From Mycolicibacterium sp. S2-37 (GTDB lineage: Bacteria > Actinomycetota > Actinomycetes > Mycobacteriales > Mycobacteriaceae), in contig NZ_JAFEVR010000009.1 of the NCBI RefSeq assembly GCF_017352375.1, positions 1 through 64,000 of the forward strand: a stretch of DNA of 64,000 bases, in the 5' to 3' direction. Shown here piece by piece: positions 59,902 to 64,000 of the stretch (the first letter of the stretch is position 1; every line of letters starts with the position of its first letter). The notes beneath the pieces are model-generated. The model was not told where the DNA came from, did no database searches, and saw only the letters and a list, made by a program, of their open reading frames with translations. A program made the translations under genes and the position numbers.

Positions 59902-60633
59902 GTGTCGCCAGTTCGTTGGATGCAGGGCGCCGTGGTGACAGGAGCCGCGGCCCTGCTGATGGCCTCGAGTTGCTCGTGGCAGATGGGTATTCCCATCCCC
60001 GAGGGCGTCCCGCCCCCGGCGGGTGACCCGGTGCCCGCCGTGGACACCTACGCCGACGGCCGGCCGGCCGACCAGCTGCACGAATGGGCGGCCGAGCGTG
60101 CGCCGCGGCTCGGTATCCCCGTCACCGCGCTGGAGGCCTACGCCTACGCCGCGCGCGTCGCGCAGGTGGAGAACCCGGAGTGCAACCTGACCTGGACCAC
60201 GCTGGCCGGCATCGGCATGGTCGAGAGTCACCACGGCAACTACCGCGGCGCCATGGTCGCATCGAACGGCGAGGTCACCCCGCCCATCCGCGGGATGCGG
60301 CTGGACGGGACCAGCGGCAACCTGCGGATCGGGGACACCGACGCCGGACTGCTCGACGGCGACCCCGACCTCGACCGTGCGATGGGACCCATGCAGTTCA
60401 TCCCGGAGACGTGGCGGCTCTACGGGGTGGACGCCAACGGCGACGGCAAAGTCGACCCCGACAACGTCGACGACGCCGCGCTCTCGGCGGCCGGTTACCT
60501 CTGCTACACGGGCAAGAACCTGTCCACCCCGCGCGGCTGGATGAACGCGCTGCGGGCCTACAACTACTCCGAGCAGTACGCCCGCTCGGTGCGGGACTTG
60601 GCGACGGCGTACGCCGAGGGCCGCGCGCTGTGA
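59902..60633 (+). CDS. lpqU: Lytic-transglycosylase-like lipoprotein LpqU
   Basis: 243 residues from GTG 59902. Lipobox ALLMASSC (Cys about residue 24). Lysozyme-like SLT domain (about 75-235): catalytic Glu in GIGMVESHHGNYRG, AMGPMQFIPETWRLYG, and AALSAAGYLCY. DANGDGKVD looks like a calcium-binding loop. It would cut peptidoglycan glycan strands at the cell surface. Ortholog of Rv1022. Confidence 0.92.
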   Translation: MSPVRWMQGAVVTGAAALLMASSCSWQMGIPIPEGVPPPAGDPVPAVDTYADGRPADQLHEWAAERAPRLGIPVTALEAYAYAARVAQVENPECNLTWTTLAGIGMVESHHGNYRGAMVASNGEVTPPIRGMRLDGTSGNLRIGDTDAGLLDGDPDLDRAMGPMQFIPETWRLYGVDANGDGKVDPDNVDDAALSAAGYLCYTGKNLSTPRGWMNALRAYNYSEQYARSVRDLATAYAEGRAL

Positions 60634-60650
60634 CCCTGTCCGCCAGCATC

Positions 60651-60656
60651 TAGGCT
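60651..60656 (+). promoter_or_regulatory. Candidate -10 element of eno
   Basis: TAGGCT in the 93-bp gap before eno; it would give a leader of about 65 bases containing GAAGGAG as ribosome site. No clear -35 is seen. Confidence 0.4.
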
Positions 60657-60705
60657 GGTGAGCCGAAGTGACCGCCGTCCATCCAGCCGGTCAGCCGGAG
60701 CGTAA

Positions 60706-62016
<1,311 letters not shown>

Positions 62017-62036
62017 GCATGGTGCTCTGACAGACG

Positions 62037-62753
62037 ATGCCCGAATCGAAGCGGCCCGATCCGAAGCGTCGGTCCCCGGCCTCGTCCAGACCGGGGAAGC
62101 CGGGTGCTCCCGGTGGCGCGGCCCGGGGTCGCCCGAAGACGACGCCGCAACGCCGCGAACCGCGTGCGATCGAGCCGCGTCCGCCCGCAGACGCCGAGGA
62201 GGGCGGGGACGGCGGGGACGGCGCGCAGACCGTATCGGTCGGGCGTTCGATCATGCAGCGGGCCGAGGAGCTCGCTGCGCGCCAGTCCGAGCAGCGGTTC
62301 GGTTCGGCGGCGCGGCGCGCGGCGATCCTGGCCGCGGTGGTGTGTGTGCTGACGTTGACCATCGCCGGACCGGTCCGCACGTACTTCGCCCAGCGCACGG
62401 AGATGAGGCAGCTCCAGGCCACCGAGGAGCAGCTGCGCGCGCAGATCGCCGACCTCGAGGAGCAGAAGATCAAGCTCGCCGATCCGGTGTTCATCGCCGC
62501 GCAGGCCAGGGAGCGCCTGGGCTTCGTCATGCCGGGGGACATTCCGTTCGAGGTGCAGCTTCCCCCGGGAGCGATCGCCCCCGGCGGGCCGGAAGCCGCA
62601 CCGGAAACCGCACCATCCGGCCAGCCCTGGTACACGGCGCTGTGGAAGACCATCGCCGACGAGCCGCACGGACTCTCGCCGGTGACTCCGCTGCCGGGCG
62701 CGCCTCCGGGCCCGCCCCCGCCACCACCAGCGTTCCCCCCGCCCGGTGGTTGA
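62037..62753 (+). CDS. FtsB/DivIC-family divisome protein (Rv1024-like)
   Basis: 238 residues from ATG 62037. A long basic, Pro-rich cytoplasmic tail (about 1-95) precedes a single membrane segment (AAILAAVVCVLTLTIAGPV) and a coiled coil (about 120-145, MRQLQATEEQLRAQIADLEEQK) ending in the conserved ARERLGFVMPGD. A Pro-rich extracellular tail follows. Such proteins bridge FtsL and FtsQ during septation. The cytoplasmic and C-terminal extensions are typical of mycobacterial homologues. Confidence 0.9.
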   Translation: MPESKRPDPKRRSPASSRPGKPGAPGGAARGRPKTTPQRREPRAIEPRPPADAEEGGDGGDGAQTVSVGRSIMQRAEELAARQSEQRFGSAARRAAILAAVVCVLTLTIAGPVRTYFAQRTEMRQLQATEEQLRAQIADLEEQKIKLADPVFIAAQARERLGFVMPGDIPFEVQLPPGAIAPGGPEAAPETAPSGQPWYTALWKTIADEPHGLSPVTPLPGAPPGPPPPPPAFPPPGG

Positions 62754-63258
62754 GCCCGCCGATCTCGACGCCGTCGCCCGGCAGCTGGGGCGGGAGCCCC
62801 GCGGTGTCCTGGAGATCGCCTACCGATGCCCCAACGGCGAGCCCGGCGTGGTGAAGACCGCGCCGCGCCTGCCGGACGGCACGCCGTTCCCGACGCTGTA
62901 CTACCTCACCCATCCCGCGCTGACCGCGGCGGCGAGCCGGCTGGAATCGTCGGGTCTGATGCGGGAGATGACTGAGCGCCTCGCCGACGACGAGGAGCTG
63001 GCGGCGGCGTACCGGCGCGCGCATGAGTCCTATCTCGCCGAACGCGATGCGATCGAATCGTTGGGCACCACGTTCTCCGGCGGCGGTATGCCCGACCGGG
63101 TGAAGTGTCTGCACGTGGTGATCGCTCACGCGCTGGCGAAGGGGCCGGGGGTCAATCCGTTCGGTGACGAGGCGCTCGCCATCCTGGCGGGCGAAGCGGG
63201 CATGCGGGGCATTCTAGATCGGGAGAAGTGGATTGGGAGATGGTGGCGCAGCGTATGA
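62746..63258 (+). CDS. DUF501 protein (Rv1025-like)
   Basis: 170 residues from GTG 62746, overlapping the ftsB-like stop by 8 bp. It has the family blocks VARQLGREPRGVLEIAYRCPNG, FPTLYYLTHPALTAA, LESSGLMREMTERL and VKCLHVVIAHALAKGPGVNPFGDEAL with a pair of cysteines (YRCP, KCLH). Function is unknown, but the eno-ftsB-DUF501-ppx order is conserved across Actinobacteria. It overlaps the ppx gene as ATGA. Confidence 0.88.
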   Translation: MVEPADLDAVARQLGREPRGVLEIAYRCPNGEPGVVKTAPRLPDGTPFPTLYYLTHPALTAAASRLESSGLMREMTERLADDEELAAAYRRAHESYLAERDAIESLGTTFSGGGMPDRVKCLHVVIAHALAKGPGVNPFGDEALAILAGEAGMRGILDREKWIGRWWRSV

Positions 63259-64000
63259 CCAAGAGGGTGGCCGCGGTCGACTGCGGAACCAATTCCATCC
63301 GGTTGTTGATCGCCGACCTCGCCGACGGGGGACTCGCCGATGTGCACCGGGAGATGCGCATCGTGCGGCTCGGGCAGGGCGTGGACGCCACCGGTGAATT
63401 CGCCACGGATGCGTTGGCCCGCGTGCGCGCGGCGCTCACCGACTACGCCCAGCTGATGCGTGACCACGGGGTGAGCGAGGTGCGGATGGTGGCGACGTCG
63501 GCGGCGCGTGATGTGGCCAACCGCGAGGCGTTCTTCGCGATGACCGCCGAGGTACTCGGCGCCGTGGTCGACGGGGCGGTCGCCGAGGTGATCACCGGAA
63601 ACGAGGAGGCGGAGCTGTCGTTCCGCGGCGCGGTCGCCGACTTCGATTCTGACGCAGGGCCTTTCGTGGTGGTCGATCTCGGCGGCGGATCGACAGAGGT
63701 GGTGGTCGGCAGCGGTCACGTGGACGCCGGTTACTCGGCCGACATCGGCTGTGTGCGGCTCACGGAGCGGTGTCTGCACTCGGATCCGCCGACGGCCGGC
63801 GAGGTGGCCGCGGCGCGCGCGGTGATCCGCGAGGCGCTCGACGAGGCGCTGTGCGCGGTGCCCGTGCAGGGCGCCAAGACGTGGGTCGGCGTCGCGGGAA
63901 CCATGACGACCCTGTCCGCGCTGGCGCACAAGATGACGACCTACGACCCCGATGCGATCCACTTGTCGCGCGTCGGATTCGATGCGCTGCTGCAGGTCTG
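63255..64000 (+). CDS. ppx: Exopolyphosphatase/GppA-family protein (3' end beyond window)
   Basis: About 248 residues are present, cut by the right edge. Start taken at ATG 63255 with GGTGG eight bases upstream; ATG 63240 is also in frame. Actin-like ATPase fold: phosphate 1 loop VAAVDCGTNSIRLLIAD and phosphate 2 loop VVVDLGGGSTEVVVG, plus ATSAARD and TGNEEAELSF. Ortholog of Rv1026 (Ppx2), which removes terminal phosphates from short polyphosphate or acts on (p)ppGpp-related substrates. Confidence 0.93.
   Translation, partial: MTKRVAAVDCGTNSIRLLIADLADGGLADVHREMRIVRLGQGVDATGEFATDALARVRAALTDYAQLMRDHGVSEVRMVATSAARDVANREAFFAMTAEVLGAVVDGAVAEVITGNEEAELSFRGAVADFDSDAGPFVVVDLGGGSTEVVVGSGHVDAGYSADIGCVRLTERCLHSDPPTAGEVAAARAVIREALDEALCAVPVQGAKTWVGVAGTMTTLSALAHKMTTYDPDAIHLSRVGFDALLQV

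Overview
The window is about 68% GC-rich actinobacterial chromosome. Gene order and protein sequences place it in a rapidly growing mycobacterium (Mycolicibacterium type). The backbone follows the order known from M. tuberculosis Rv0985c-Rv1026: mscL, 5-FTHF cyclo-ligase, galU, moeA-like, rimJ, sepX/glpR, pat, DUF5642, alkB, arcA, pmt, rsmI, pabB-like, metS, tatD, rpfB, ksgA, ispE, an Rv1013-like ligase, pth, rplY, lpqT, prsA, glmU, a TetR gene, mfd, mazG, lpqU, eno, ftsB-like, DUF501 and ppx. An MspA-family porin end at the left edge and an NADP-glutamate dehydrogenase next to metS fit a fast grower rather than M. tuberculosis.

Region by region. 1-6.8 kb holds a porin end, mscL, a SAF/CpaB-like gene, an FmdB zinc-ribbon gene and the galU-glp(moeA-like)-rimJ-sepX cluster, which joins cell-envelope precursor supply with a divisome pair. 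6.8-9.3 kb holds tRNA-Ala(CGC), an orphan polyprenyl-phosphate sugar transferase and a GAF protein. 9.6-14.1 kb holds a small secreted protein, the cAMP-gated lysine acetyltransferase Pat coupled to an AroE paralogue, and three lipoproteins. 14.1-16.4 kb holds alkB, soxR with a SoxR box, and arginine deiminase. 16.45-17.46 kb is a compact insertion: one AbiEi/DUF559 nuclease-like gene framed by two copies of a 50-bp imperfect palindrome. 17.5-21.1 kb holds pmt, rsmI and pabB-like. 21.1-25.4 kb is a tandem duplication of an FAD oxidoreductase plus ECF41-type sigma factor module. 25.5-36.2 kb holds gdhA-metS, tatD, rpfB-ksgA-ispE, an FAAL-like ligase and a DrrAB-type exporter.

36.25-44.9 kb is an accessory L-rhamnose operon: mutarotase, MFS transporter, isomerase, fused rhamnulose-1-P aldolase/lactaldehyde dehydrogenase, kinase, L-lactate dehydrogenase and a LacI regulator. 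It has a good promoter with a perfect TTGAAACGTTTCAA operator at the start of transcription. It sits between the core genes that flank pth in other mycobacteria.

44.9-64 kb returns to core genes (pth, rplY, an SDR, lpqT, arsC, prsA, glmU, tRNA-Gln(TTG), TetR, mfd, mazG, efeUOB with two abutting IdeR-like boxes, lpqU, eno, ftsB-like, DUF501, ppx cut by the window end).

Two regulatory patterns recur. Many starts are preceded by TANNNT at exactly 6-7 nt, the arrangement expected of leaderless mRNAs; this decides several start codons. At two divergent pairs (pmt/rsmI and metS/tatD) opposing -10 elements share one central TA. I saw no CRISPR array, rRNA operon, prophage or transposase.
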